The position numbers were made by a program, and so were the translations under genes. Below are positions 1 through 8,700 of a DNA stretch of 20,201 nt, in pieces; within the stretch, counting starts at the first letter, position 1, and each line of letters starts with the position of its first letter. Origin of the DNA: Candidatus Cloacimonadota bacterium (GTDB lineage Bacteria > Cloacimonadota > Cloacimonadia > Cloacimonadales > Cloacimonadaceae); NCBI GenBank assembly GCA_028681035.1, contig JAQUJJ010000062.1, positions 1 through 20,201 of the forward strand. Reading direction: 5' to 3'. The notes beneath the pieces are model-generated. The model worked only from the letters and a program-made list of their open reading frames with translations. It had not been told where the DNA came from and ran no database searches.

Positions 1-589
1 CTGCAGACCAGAGCGGGAATTCATAGCGCAGGCCATAGTCCAGTTTATCTTTGGTGCTGCCTATCCACTCATTTCCTTTGGGCTTGCCATCGGACAAAAT
101 AGCCCAGAGCCAGAGGGTGGAATTATCCGGGAAATAAACCTTTGCAAGTCCTGCTTTTGCCCCTTCGGTCTGCTCAAGCAAGTCCAGAGGATCAAGCTTG
201 TCAAACCATTGCAGAGGGCGGATCAAGCGTGCACTGCCGAAATTTATCCTTTGCAAGCCTACCCTCAGCTCCGTGCGCGCAGTAGAAGCTCGCAGCCAGT
301 AGCGATACAGGTCATTTTGCAGATCCTGATCACTACCATCTTGCTGCCACACAGAGGATAATCGGGAGCTGTGAACTGCCTCGGCATCCAGACTCAGCAC
401 TTTGCTTTGCAAGAGATTTGCGTTTATACTCAAAAGCCAGTCAAACTGCGCACTTGAGCCATCGGATGGCTCGTCCAGAGGCAGCATAGCGTTGATACTG
501 AACCTGTTTGTGCTATCAAGCTGAATACCTTGCAAGGGGTAAGCAGGCAGCATAAGGATCATCACCAATGCAGTAAAAGCGAGCTTCAT
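1..589 (-). CDS. Exported, probable outer-membrane barrel protein (N-terminal part, cut by left edge)
   Basis: Reading the minus strand from the ATG at 589 gives 196 residues without a stop before the window edge. The protein begins MKLAFTALVMILMLPAYPLQG, a short positive end plus a hydrophobic core that looks like a Sec signal peptide, so export is likely. After it come alternating polar and aromatic stretches (for example YRYWLRAS, ELRVGLQRINFG, RPLQWFD, STLWLWAIL) typical of beta-barrel strands in outer-membrane proteins. The ATG overlaps the TGA of the TetR gene (ATGA at 589-586), so the two genes are translationally coupled and probably form one operon in which the regulator comes first. 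I do not recognise the family. A role linked to an efflux or transport system controlled by the TetR protein is inference only. Confidence 0.6.
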   Translation of the reverse strand, partial: MKLAFTALVMILMLPAYPLQGIQLDSTNRFSINAMLPLDEPSDGSSAQFDWLLSINANLLQSKVLSLDAEAVHSSRLSSVWQQDGSDQDLQNDLYRYWLRASTARTELRVGLQRINFGSARLIRPLQWFDKLDPLDLLEQTEGAKAGLAKVYFPDNSTLWLWAILSDGKPKGNEWIGSTKDKLDYGLRYEFPLWSA

Positions 590-1191
590 GAGAGCTCCCG
601 GGATTTCAGTCCCATTACCAAGAGCTCATTCACCTCTACGATCATCTCTTTCAGATCGCGATAGATTCCCGTAAAGCTATCATCACTCAAAAGCTGATTT
701 AAGCGGGAGATAAAAGCCACAGCTTTCTCTATATTTACTTTGGGATTTATATTTCCCTGCGCTTGCTCCTCGTGCATTAGCTGCTCAAATTTCTGCATCA
801 AGCGTTGATCCATTTCCTGCATATATTCCTTTACCGCAGGAGATTTGAAGATGCTGTCACGCAGTTCACCTCCCAAATTTGCAGCGAAATCCTGCTTGAG
901 GATGGCGATATCATCAAATTTACTCTTGATAGAGCTGTCACGATCGATAATCTGTTCGAGCTCCAGGGCAAAATTATCACCAAGCAAGCGGGTGATGTAT
1001 TTTATCATCTCGTCCTTGCTGCTGAAGTATCTGTAAAATGTTACCTTGCTGACCTTTGCAGTTCTGCAAATCTCTTCGACAGTTACTCGCTTGAAGCCAT
1101 GCTTGAAGAAAAGCTGGGCTGCCGTTTCAATCAGCTCTCTCTGCTTGCTTCTGATATCCTTGCTAATTAAGTGCTTGATCGTGTTTTTCAT
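586..1191 (-). CDS. TetR/AcrR-family transcriptional regulator
   Basis: The product of about 201 residues has an N-terminal TetR helix-turn-helix: the segment RELIETAAQLFFKHGF, then VTVEEICRTAKVSKVTFYRYF and SSKDEMI, is the characteristic pattern. The remaining C-terminal part is helical and variable, as expected for the ligand-binding and dimerisation domain. Length is normal for the family. An upstream TTG (1203) would add four residues, but the GAAGG sequence lies within that extension and sits 5 nt before the ATG at 1191, which I prefer; the ATG at 1194 is only 2 nt from it. The gene overlaps the following exported-protein gene by 4 nt. Family members usually repress their own operon or a nearby transporter; the ligand is unknown. 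Confidence 0.9.
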   Translation of the reverse strand: MKNTIKHLISKDIRSKQRELIETAAQLFFKHGFKRVTVEEICRTAKVSKVTFYRYFSSKDEMIKYITRLLGDNFALELEQIIDRDSSIKSKFDDIAILKQDFAANLGGELRDSIFKSPAVKEYMQEMDQRLMQKFEQLMHEEQAQGNINPKVNIEKAVAFISRLNQLLSDDSFTGIYRDLKEMIVEVNELLVMGLKSRELS

Positions 1192-1227
1192 CATTACCTT
1201 CAATGCTTATCATTACGTTTATGGTAC

Positions 1228-1256
1228 AAGTTAATCAAAGGCGTTATCTTTGTCAA
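1228..1256 (-). promoter_or_regulatory. Putative sigma-70-type promoter for the TetR operon
   Basis: On the minus strand a perfect TTGACA (1256-1251) is followed after 17 nt by TAACTT (1233-1228), a weak -10. It lies about 35 nt before the preferred TetR start. The surrounding AT-rich sequence could also hold the TetR operator, but I see no convincing palindrome there. Confidence 0.4.
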
Positions 1257-1539
1257 GGCAATTCTTGTGCAGGCATAGCTTTATTTTTTACGAAAGCCTG
1301 ATTATGGCCGGGTTGGTGGCTTGTTATCCGAAATATAGTCCCTGAAAAAACACCTATCTGCCTATGGCGCTTGAGCCAGATTCGTCTCATCGTTCCCGCC
1401 CTTTTCCTGAACGTGTTTTTTAACATGTGTTCGACTTGTAGATGGCATTTAATATTGCTACAACTCCGCTTCTATCGATGGGCAGATAGTTTGCTTTTGA
1501 AGCTAATGTGGTGTGTCACCCTTACTTAAGTATTCATCC

Positions 1540-1548
1540 TGTGGATAA
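1540..1548 (-). promoter_or_regulatory. Consensus DnaA box
   Basis: TGTGGATAA on the plus strand is the exact complement of TTATCCACA, the strict DnaA box. A 9-mer can occur by chance, but this one stands 50 bp before a long palindrome and 155 bp before the repeat clusters, upstream of a primase-helicase gene. A weak relative (TTATCCGAA) is at 1324-1332. Confidence 0.4.
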
Positions 1549-1597
1549 ACCAGCATTCTTGGGCACTGCTTTCTCACTTCGGGAACTTAATCACTTC

Positions 1598-1652
1598 TTC
1601 ATCTAGCCTTAATCAAGCGTTAATTGTTAACGCTTGATTAAGGCTAGATGAA
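1598..1652. repeat. Perfect 26-bp inverted repeat with 3-nt loop
   Basis: The left arm (1598-1623) and right arm (1627-1652) are exact reverse complements around the loop TTG (1624-1626). The arms start with TTCATCTAGCC and end with AAGCGTTAA. Pairing stops abruptly at both ends and I see no flanking target-site duplication. There is no T-run on either strand, so it is not a standard intrinsic terminator. It could form a cruciform in DNA, bind a dimeric protein, or be a single-strand initiation structure. Confidence 0.9.
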
Positions 1653-1703
1653 TGCATGATCGATGTCTTTGTGAGAGGGAGAAAGGTTCAAACATATTGG
1701 ATT

Positions 1704-1877
1704 TTGCAATGTGACAACGAAAACTGTAAATTGTGCAGACAAATCTGCAAACTGTCGCATCCTTATGCATCGTAGTACATTCTTACCAAGGCTATTAGAT
1801 GGTGTTTGTGACAGGATTTCTGTAAATCAGATCACCGAAAATTGCAAATTGTGACAGAGAATCTGCAAGCTATTTTA
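1704..1877 (+). repeat. Seven imperfect iteron-like repeats, about 21 bp apart
   Basis: The motif YTGYAAATTGTGACA, exact at 1842, recurs in degraded form. The hexamer YTGYAA starts at 1704, 1724, 1745, 1820, 1842 and 1863, giving spacings of 20, 21, 22 and 21 bp within the two clusters. A seventh copy at 1799 keeps only the second half (TTTGTGACA) and is 21 bp before 1820. GTGACA is exact at 1711, 1808 and 1851. The spacing is about two helical turns, so all sites of a cluster face one side of the DNA, as with plasmid iterons or multi-operator arrays. The weakest copies match only 9-10 of 15 positions. Confidence 0.6.
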
Positions 1878-1927
1878 AACTGACATAATTTGGAGAGGGC
1901 ATGAAACCTAACGTTCCTATTTTGAGA

Positions 1928-1968
1928 TTGACATCCGTGTGTAGCTCCCAATAATTGCCAGCATGAGG
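1928..1968 (+). promoter_or_regulatory. Promoter and ribosome binding site of the primase-helicase gene
   Basis: A perfect TTGACA (1928-1933), 16-nt spacer and AATAAT (1950-1955; 5 of 6 to TATAAT) lie just after the repeat clusters. Transcription would begin near 1962, giving a very short leader that contains GAGG (1965-1968), 5 nt before the ATG at 1974. The ATG at 1963 runs into a stop after four codons, so 1974 is the start. Proteins bound to the upstream repeats would be well placed to control this promoter. Confidence 0.55.
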
Positions 1969-1973
1969 ATGAT

Positions 1974-4445
1974 ATGATAAACGAGCATGATGACCTTAAG
2001 ACAAAACTGGAACGTGCATTAAAGCGGATCCGTGAACTAGAAGCAGATAACTCCAGATTGAAAAATTTGGTAGAGTATGCTCATCCTACAGTAGTGTCAA
2101 ACTCAGATACAACTGCTACCTCAGTAAACGCACAACATGAAATACCTAACGTTACGCTTGCAGAAAGAATTGATTCTACGCCTGCTTCAATAAACAATCT
2201 ATCCGGCCCCGAAGAGAAAGTATTTCTCTTTAAAAGTTTGTTTCAGGGGCGAGATGATGTATTTGCGATCAGATGGACAGGGAAGAATGGGAAATCAGGA
2301 TACTCGCCTGCATGCTATAATGATTGGAAACTCGGTGTGTGCGGCAAATACAAGAAAATACCCTGTGCCAGTTGTGATAGCAGGAAACTCATTCCTTTAG
2401 ATGATAAGCAAATCTACAGGCACCTCAGTGGAGAAATAGTAATCGGTATCTACCCACTACTGGATGATGATAGTTGTTGGTTTTTGGCCATTGATTTTGA
2501 TAAAAAAAGCTGGGAAGAGGATGTTAAAACTCTGATAGATATCTGCGATAAATATCAAGTCCCTGCCTATATTGAGAAATCAAGATCTGGGAATGGTGCT
2601 CATGTTTGGCTCTTCTTTGAGGAATATATCACTGCGGCTCAAGCACGCATGTTGGGAACCGCCCTTCTTACCAGAGCGATGGAAGATCGCCACCAAATCA
2701 ATTTTGATTCTTATGACCGCCTTTTCCCCAATCAGGATACGATGCCCAAGGGTGGCTTTGGAAACTTAATTGCCCTGCCTCTACAAAAGAAAGCTAGAGA
2801 GAATGGGAATAGTGAGTTCATCGATCATCAGCTACACAGGATTGAAGATCAATGGGCGTATCTCTGTCAGATTCAGAAAATTAACAAAAATAAGATCAGC
2901 ACAGTACTGTCAGAGCTACTCGTAAACAAATCTGCAATCGGGCTAACTCAAACTTCTGTAACGGAAACTGAAGAACCTTTACCTTGGGAATCGATCATTA
3001 CCAAACCTGAAGAATATCCCGATTTGCCCTGCCAAGTGCAAATTATCTTAAACAACATGATTTACGTCGAAAAAGCTGGATTGACACAGAAACTCATGAA
3101 CAGAATCATGAGGCTCGCTGTCTTTCAAAACCCCGAGTTTTATCGTTATCAAGCGATGCGAATGCCAATCTATAATATCCCCAGAGTCATCAATCTCTGT
3201 GCAGAAACAAACAGATACCTTGCCATCCCACGCGGGTGTATGGATGAACTTTTAAAGCTTTTTGAGAACCTGGGCATACAGATAGCCATTCAAGACCTGA
3301 GGAATGAAGGTATTAAGATAAACGCGGCTTTTATAGGGGAGTTAAGACCGGAACAGTTGCTGGCGGGTAAAACGATGTTGACGCACGATAACGGAATATT
3401 ATCGGCGGCAACTGCCTTCGGGAAAACGGTTGTGGCAATTTGGATGATAGCTCAGATGAATGTCAATACTCTAATCATCGTACATCGAAGACAATTGATG
3501 GAACAGTGGCTGGAGAGGCTGAACTACTTTCTAAATGACGCTGAGCTTGGGCAAATTGGAGCCGGACGGGATAAGCGAACAGGCAAGATCGACGTGGCCA
3601 TTATCCAGAGCCTGAATCATAAAGGGAAGGTGAAAGAACTGGTTAAAGATTACGGTATGCTTATTGTGGATGAGTGTCATCATATCTCGGCTTTCAGCTT
3701 TGAACAAGTTTTGAAAACAGCAAATGCCAAGTATGTTTATGGGCTGACAGCAACTCCCCTACGCAAAGATGGCCATCACCCCATCGTATATATGCAATGT
3801 GGGCCGATTCGTTATAAGGTCGATGCCAAATCCCTGATTCAGTATAGGTCATTCAGTCATAAGGTGATAACTCGTTATACAAAATTTCAAATGCCCACAA
3901 TTCAGAATGGAGCAGAGTTTAAGATTACCGAAATTTATCAGGCTTTGAGCGAAGATACCAGGCGGAACGACATGATTCTGGATGATATAATCGCAACAAT
4001 AACAGCCGGTAGAAGCCCGCTGGTGCTAACCCAGAGAACTGCGCACCTTGAGTTCTTTGCCAATAAGCTGGCGGGATTTTCCAAACACGTTATTGTCCTC
4101 CGGGGAGGCATGGGCAGGAAACAGCTCAAAGCAGTGATGGAAAAGCTCCATTCCATACCAGAAGAAGATGAACGAGTGATCATCTCAACCGGAAAGTACA
4201 TCGGTGAAGGCTTCGACGACAGTAGGCTGGATACTCTGTTCTTGACGATGCCCATTTCCTGGAAGGGAGTTCTTCAGCAGTACGCTGGAAGGCTACATCG
4301 AGCTCATGATGGCAAAACTGAGCTTGTGATCTATGACTATGTAGATAGAGAAGAACCTATGCTGGGAAGGATGTTCAAAAAACGAGTGAAAGGATATGAG
4401 GGGATGGGTTATGTGATCAGTGACAACCTTAATTCTTCTTGGTGA
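1974..4445 (+). CDS. Archaeo-eukaryotic primase (TOTE type) fused to SF2 DEAD/DEAH helicase
   Basis: The 823-residue protein combines DNA priming/polymerisation with ATP-driven duplex translocation. A coiled coil (about 5-35) is followed by a low-complexity linker. The primase domain (about 80-300) has a cysteine cluster (C114, C123, C131, C134) that may bind zinc, the metal-binding DFD (174-176), SGNGAHVW (205-212) and RLFPNQD (249-255). The helicase has Walker A ATAFGKT (479-485), DECHH (566-570), LTATP (591-595), and a C-terminal lobe with GEGFDD and QQYAGRLHR. All key motifs appear intact. This architecture is known from TOTE-primase proteins in bacterial conflict systems and mobile elements. 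I see no other TOTE partner in the window: the gene is monocistronic and converges on the STAND gene across a 64-bp gap without a clear terminator. The upstream DnaA box and spaced repeats suggest a replication role is also possible. Confidence 0.85.
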   Translation: MINEHDDLKTKLERALKRIRELEADNSRLKNLVEYAHPTVVSNSDTTATSVNAQHEIPNVTLAERIDSTPASINNLSGPEEKVFLFKSLFQGRDDVFAIRWTGKNGKSGYSPACYNDWKLGVCGKYKKIPCASCDSRKLIPLDDKQIYRHLSGEIVIGIYPLLDDDSCWFLAIDFDKKSWEEDVKTLIDICDKYQVPAYIEKSRSGNGAHVWLFFEEYITAAQARMLGTALLTRAMEDRHQINFDSYDRLFPNQDTMPKGGFGNLIALPLQKKARENGNSEFIDHQLHRIEDQWAYLCQIQKINKNKISTVLSELLVNKSAIGLTQTSVTETEEPLPWESIITKPEEYPDLPCQVQIILNNMIYVEKAGLTQKLMNRIMRLAVFQNPEFYRYQAMRMPIYNIPRVINLCAETNRYLAIPRGCMDELLKLFENLGIQIAIQDLRNEGIKINAAFIGELRPEQLLAGKTMLTHDNGILSAATAFGKTVVAIWMIAQMNVNTLIIVHRRQLMEQWLERLNYFLNDAELGQIGAGRDKRTGKIDVAIIQSLNHKGKVKELVKDYGMLIVDECHHISAFSFEQVLKTANAKYVYGLTATPLRKDGHHPIVYMQCGPIRYKVDAKSLIQYRSFSHKVITRYTKFQMPTIQNGAEFKITEIYQALSEDTRRNDMILDDIIATITAGRSPLVLTQRTAHLEFFANKLAGFSKHVIVLRGGMGRKQLKAVMEKLHSIPEEDERVIISTGKYIGEGFDDSRLDTLFLTMPISWKGVLQQYAGRLHRAHDGKTELVIYDYVDREEPMLGRMFKKRVKGYEGMGYVISDNLNSSW

Positions 4446-4509
4446 ATGGATTGTTTCGAGTCTATAAATCGTTCAGCTATATACATGCTTGCATTAATTC
4501 ACGTATAAT

Positions 4510-5757
4510 TTAATTTAATGAAGTTACAAAAATTCTCTTTAAAGGAAACCACTCCATGTGATCTTCAGGTCGGTATTTTGTAACTGATCGTCTTAATGAT
4601 ACTTCATAGCACAATTCCATATTGTTCTTTATTAAATAATCCAATATCACATCCTTTTTAATTTTTAAAGTAAACCCTTCTGAGTTTGGTTTATATCTTC
4701 GTCTATCCGAACCGCTTGTATATGAATCTTGCCATCGGAAAGCACAAATACTGCTTTGCTCCATATCAACGAGTAATTCAAGAAGATTCACTTCTTCAAT
4801 GCCAAGCATGCTAAATACATCTGAGATTAATGTTGCATATACCAAATCATGTTCACCTCTATATTGACAATATGATAATTCTAAAAGAGGTTTTATCCCA
4901 GCAATAGGATAACTAGCTGATCTCATGTTATTGGTGGGTAATTCATAAGCAAACAAATTCTTTTCCAGCATTGCAAAAGAATATTCCTTTTCAGCACTAT
5001 ATAGAATTGGGTGTTCAAAATCCCTTATTTTTAAAAAGGGGATAACTTCAAAATAACAAGTCGCTGATAAGCTTCCGTATTCATCATCTGTTCGTTGACT
5101 TCCCATTTCAGCTAACGTGATATATTCTGACTCTCTTTGGACAAATCTGTTTACTACTTCTTGAATATCCTTATATTCTATGAAATCGCTTTCTGATACA
5201 TCCGTAGGTAACCAATTAACATAATCTGGTCTAACTTGAGTTTTAAAAAGCAGTTTTGAAGGATCATATATTCTAAACAAAGGTGTAACTCGTTTAATAA
5301 ATGATTCTTCGAAGCATCCTCTAGTGATTTTTGAATGGAATATTCTATTAAGGCTGTTTTTTACTTCATCATAATAGGGAGTTTGAATCTCTAAGTTATC
5401 AAAGTTAGAGTTTATATTGTATTCACGATGCACAGCTCCTTCATCTTCTCCAGAATAGCTACCCAATCCCTTATTTGTTAAATCAGTATATAGGTCATCC
5501 TGAAATTCACTTTCGTCATCTTCATTTTTATACATCATCAATAAGAGTTTTGCTTGAAATTCCGAGAACAAAAAGTTCTTACCCTTCTTAGTATACAATA
5601 CTTGATTGTTACAGATTATTGGACTCTTTGTATTCAGGCTTTTCAGGAAAGATAACTCACTTGAACTTAGGAACTTGCCATCACTGTTCCCCAATGTAAA
5701 TAACAGCATTCTAGATAATTCAATAATATTAAAGTGCTTACTTCGAGATAAATGCAA
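4510..5757 (-). CDS. C-terminal continuation of the STAND protein, separated by one in-frame TAG
   Basis: This is a 415-residue open stretch with no recognised domain. It lies in the same reading frame as the STAND gene upstream, separated only by TAG and ATT (5763-5758). The first possible start is a TTG at 5757 and no ribosome binding site precedes it; the next ATG is at 5709. The first residues after the TAG (HLSRSKHFNIIELSRMLLFT) read as a further helical repeat following SLRNPEFLLPYKQ at the end of the upstream ORF. The simplest reading is that it is the C-terminus of one protein split by a nonsense codon; a separate coupled gene or stop-codon readthrough are alternatives. Base composition is low-GC, like the upstream part. 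Confidence 0.5.
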   Translation of the reverse strand: MHLSRSKHFNIIELSRMLLFTLGNSDGKFLSSSELSFLKSLNTKSPIICNNQVLYTKKGKNFLFSEFQAKLLLMMYKNEDDESEFQDDLYTDLTNKGLGSYSGEDEGAVHREYNINSNFDNLEIQTPYYDEVKNSLNRIFHSKITRGCFEESFIKRVTPLFRIYDPSKLLFKTQVRPDYVNWLPTDVSESDFIEYKDIQEVVNRFVQRESEYITLAEMGSQRTDDEYGSLSATCYFEVIPFLKIRDFEHPILYSAEKEYSFAMLEKNLFAYELPTNNMRSASYPIAGIKPLLELSYCQYRGEHDLVYATLISDVFSMLGIEEVNLLELLVDMEQSSICAFRWQDSYTSGSDRRRYKPNSEGFTLKIKKDVILDYLIKNNMELCYEVSLRRSVTKYRPEDHMEWFPLKRIFVTSLN

Positions 5758-5760
5758 AAT

Positions 5761-5763
5761 CTA
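5761..5763 (-). other. Single in-frame TAG within an otherwise continuous 2,170-codon frame
   Basis: From 11022 down to 4510 the frame is open except for this TAG. No ribosome binding site or ATG follows within 16 codons. The context is CAA-TAG-ATT-TTG. The methyltransferase gene also ends in TAG (14766-14764), directly followed by the next gene's ATG, so TAG appears to be a normal stop in this genome rather than a reassigned codon. Confidence 0.8.
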
Positions 5764-8700
5764 TTGCTTATATGGTAATAGGAATTCTGGATTTCTCAAT
5801 GATATTGCAATTAGCACAGTTAGACTGTGTTCAACTTGATTATCTGAAACGCTTTCTAAACCATATCTGATTAGGATTTTGAGCAATTCGGGATCAAAGC
5901 ACACTAAGTCATATACTGATTGAAGCGATAACTCTCTAATTTTAACCACTGGATAGTCAAATAACCATACATGGTGCTTTATAACATTCTCTGCTATGCT
6001 CAGATTCTCCACGTGGTTGATTATGAATTCATACTCATTGTCTTTATTAGGAAGTCCTTTTGATAGCTCTTTGTTATACAATAAATTCGCCTCAAAGTAT
6101 GCGTTTATAGCATCACCATCCTCGAAGAAGTCATGATATTTCATTAGTTTATCAAGATTAAAGACTAGATCATCATAGTAAGCACCATATTGAGAAATGT
6201 AACTTTTTAACAAGAATGATTTTCCGAACTCCTTGTCAGGTTGCCTAAGAAGATCGATAATTTCGAATCCTAGTGGACTTCCGTTTTCTCTTCTCGGGAA
6301 AATATGATTATCATACCTATCTACGGCTACTTTATCTTTTAATTCTTGCGAGTACTTGGGATCAATTTTGAGCAATCTATGTGCGATTTTCAATAAGCAC
6401 ACGGATTTGCTTCTACCAACTATCCATTTATCAACGAAATTAACAAGGCTGACAACATTAAGAATTGACACATTCTCAACTAAGTAAGAGAGATTCTCAT
6501 CAGACAACACTTTTGAAAAGACGAACTCGTGATTTTCATTTACCCTTTGCAAAATATGTTCAACCCACGTGATCTCATCAAATCTATCTTTCAGGAAATC
6601 ACTGAACGAGTTCTTTGGAAACAATTTACTTGTGGCTTCGATAAAGCAATTCAAGCAAGCAATAAGTTCCGCTAACTTTATCATAGAGCTTTGATTCATA
6701 TTGACTACTTGATCTTTCATGGTCACAAAGTTTTTTATGGTGCGCGTAAGCGTTCTTTCTGGGATTGGATTAGCTTCGCTAGGGAGAGAAGCGACAAAAT
6801 CCTGAAACACTTCTTTTAACCTGTGGTACTCCCCACGAATAACTTGATTTCGATTGTTGCATAAACAGATTGCGTATTGAGAACGAATGATATTCTCAAA
6901 CTCAGGATAATTATTTTCAAACAGAGTTGTTAATTCTCCAATATCTATAGGATGCAGCTTCTTCATGAACTTCTTGTATTCAAAGGATATTAAATCTTCA
7001 GAAGCTACTTTCTCTTTTGTTGTTGGTTCTGGTAACGAATAATCTAAGTAACTCATATCGGTATGAACAAATTCTTCCGTGAATCTACTTAACTCAATTG
7101 GCTTATCAAGCTCAACCAATATATTATACTTAACTATGTCCAAAAGTTCTCTTGTGAAGCTTTCGTTATGAAGCTGAAGTGCTCTTCTAAGAAGGCTTAA
7201 GCAAAGCTCTAAGAAATGGTTGTCCCTACTGTCCCCTTTTTCCCATCTTGGAATTGTCTTAGCTAAGCTTAGATACAGCCGTAAATTTTCACTTGAAGCT
7301 AACTTTATCAATTGTTTAAAAACAATGTCAAATGCCTCTTCTCTTGAGATGCTTCGCTCTTCTTTTTCCAAAAGTTGGAATGCCAATTCAGGATATATTC
7401 TGGCAGTAAATGCAATAAATTCAGATACACAAATATGGTGCATCCTTCCGTTTCCGGCATCAGATAGATTGTTTTGGATATGGAATATTTGAGATAATCT
7501 CATGAGTGTTTTATCTGGCTCTATGTTGTGAATCATTTCTAAGGGTTCCAGTATATTCGATGCTCGGTAGTCTTTCCTATCGTGAACTCCAAATGAAACA
7601 TCGATTAACTCGTTATAAATTCTTTTAAAATCTTCTTTTAAGCCACAGATACCATATACTTCTGCGACCTTACCTATGGATGAAGTGAGGTCGTAAGTAT
7701 TTTCTTCGATCCTGACAAGTTTCTCAGCATAATGAATCAGCCTGTTAATTAGATCTGGAGTGCTTTTTTCTGGTGTAGCTTTCAACTGTTTCGCTATGGT
7801 TAGTGCTACTGTATAATGTGAATACCCCTTGAGAGTTTCTTCTAAGTGAAACCAATAGTTCACATAGTCTTCCACCTGAATAGAAGTCATTAACCTAGAG
7901 ATGAGATTGAAGATAATCCTATATACTTTATGGATATCGAGGTTTATGAAATATAAGCTTGAATCATAATCAAGCAATCCTGTATTTGTTTTATTATGTT
8001 GAGGGGTATGCGAGACATACAGTTGCCGTAAAGCCTGTTTTGCTAAATCTGTAACATCTTCACAGGTCAGTTTCGATATTCGTGATTTGTACCATAATTC
8101 AGACAAATAGAATATCGAGTTATAGATGTTCTTTGATGGATTAGGAAGAATTGAAACGTTTAGTATAAGTAGTTTAATTGCCTCAGGATTATATATCCAA
8201 ATAATTTTCAAGTCCTCATACAAAGTTATGATGTCCTTGTGAAGTGAATAGTCCCCACCCTCTCTATTAATCATATCTTCGTGTAAAATGGGTAATTCGA
8301 ACTCTATTGTGGGAAAAGTGGATATAACTTGGTCATTTGTCAGATAATCACTACAGAAAACAATGAATTGTTTCAAATCATCACTTGCTACGCTATTGAA
8401 TTGAATTATTTTCATTAAGTTTATTGCAGATGTCTTGTCTCCTTTGATTATCAACTTTGTTAAAGCAATCTGAGTTGACGAGAGAAGGATGACATCATCA
8501 GTAATCTCTTTGGAAAGACTTACTAGATCATCGAACTTATTACACTCATACAGATATTCTATGAGTTCGAGTTTAAGCTGTAGATTCTTTTTATTGTTTT
8601 CTTCTTCTGAAGCTGTTATTTTTTGATAGTCTCTACCATGTTGATTTGAAGCAATCCACCTAAGCGTACCAATTTCATTGAAGATTTCTTTTACCTTTCC

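Larger units (their letters stand above)
1204..1973. other. 770-bp gene-free region between divergent genes
   Basis: No convincing ORF is present on either strand. The part from about 1260 to 1535 shows nothing I can interpret. From 1540 to 1973 it carries, in order, a consensus DnaA box, a perfect long inverted repeat, two clusters of repeats about 21 bp apart and a promoter with ribosome binding site for the primase-helicase gene. Each is listed separately. The layout resembles a replication-origin or regulatory region of a mobile element rather than a simple divergent promoter. Confidence 0.6.

Noticed and set aside
3938..4255. 105-residue minus-strand ORF inside the primase-helicase gene
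   Set aside because: It is antisense to conserved helicase motifs and has a composition typical of a shadow frame, with no ribosome binding site noted.
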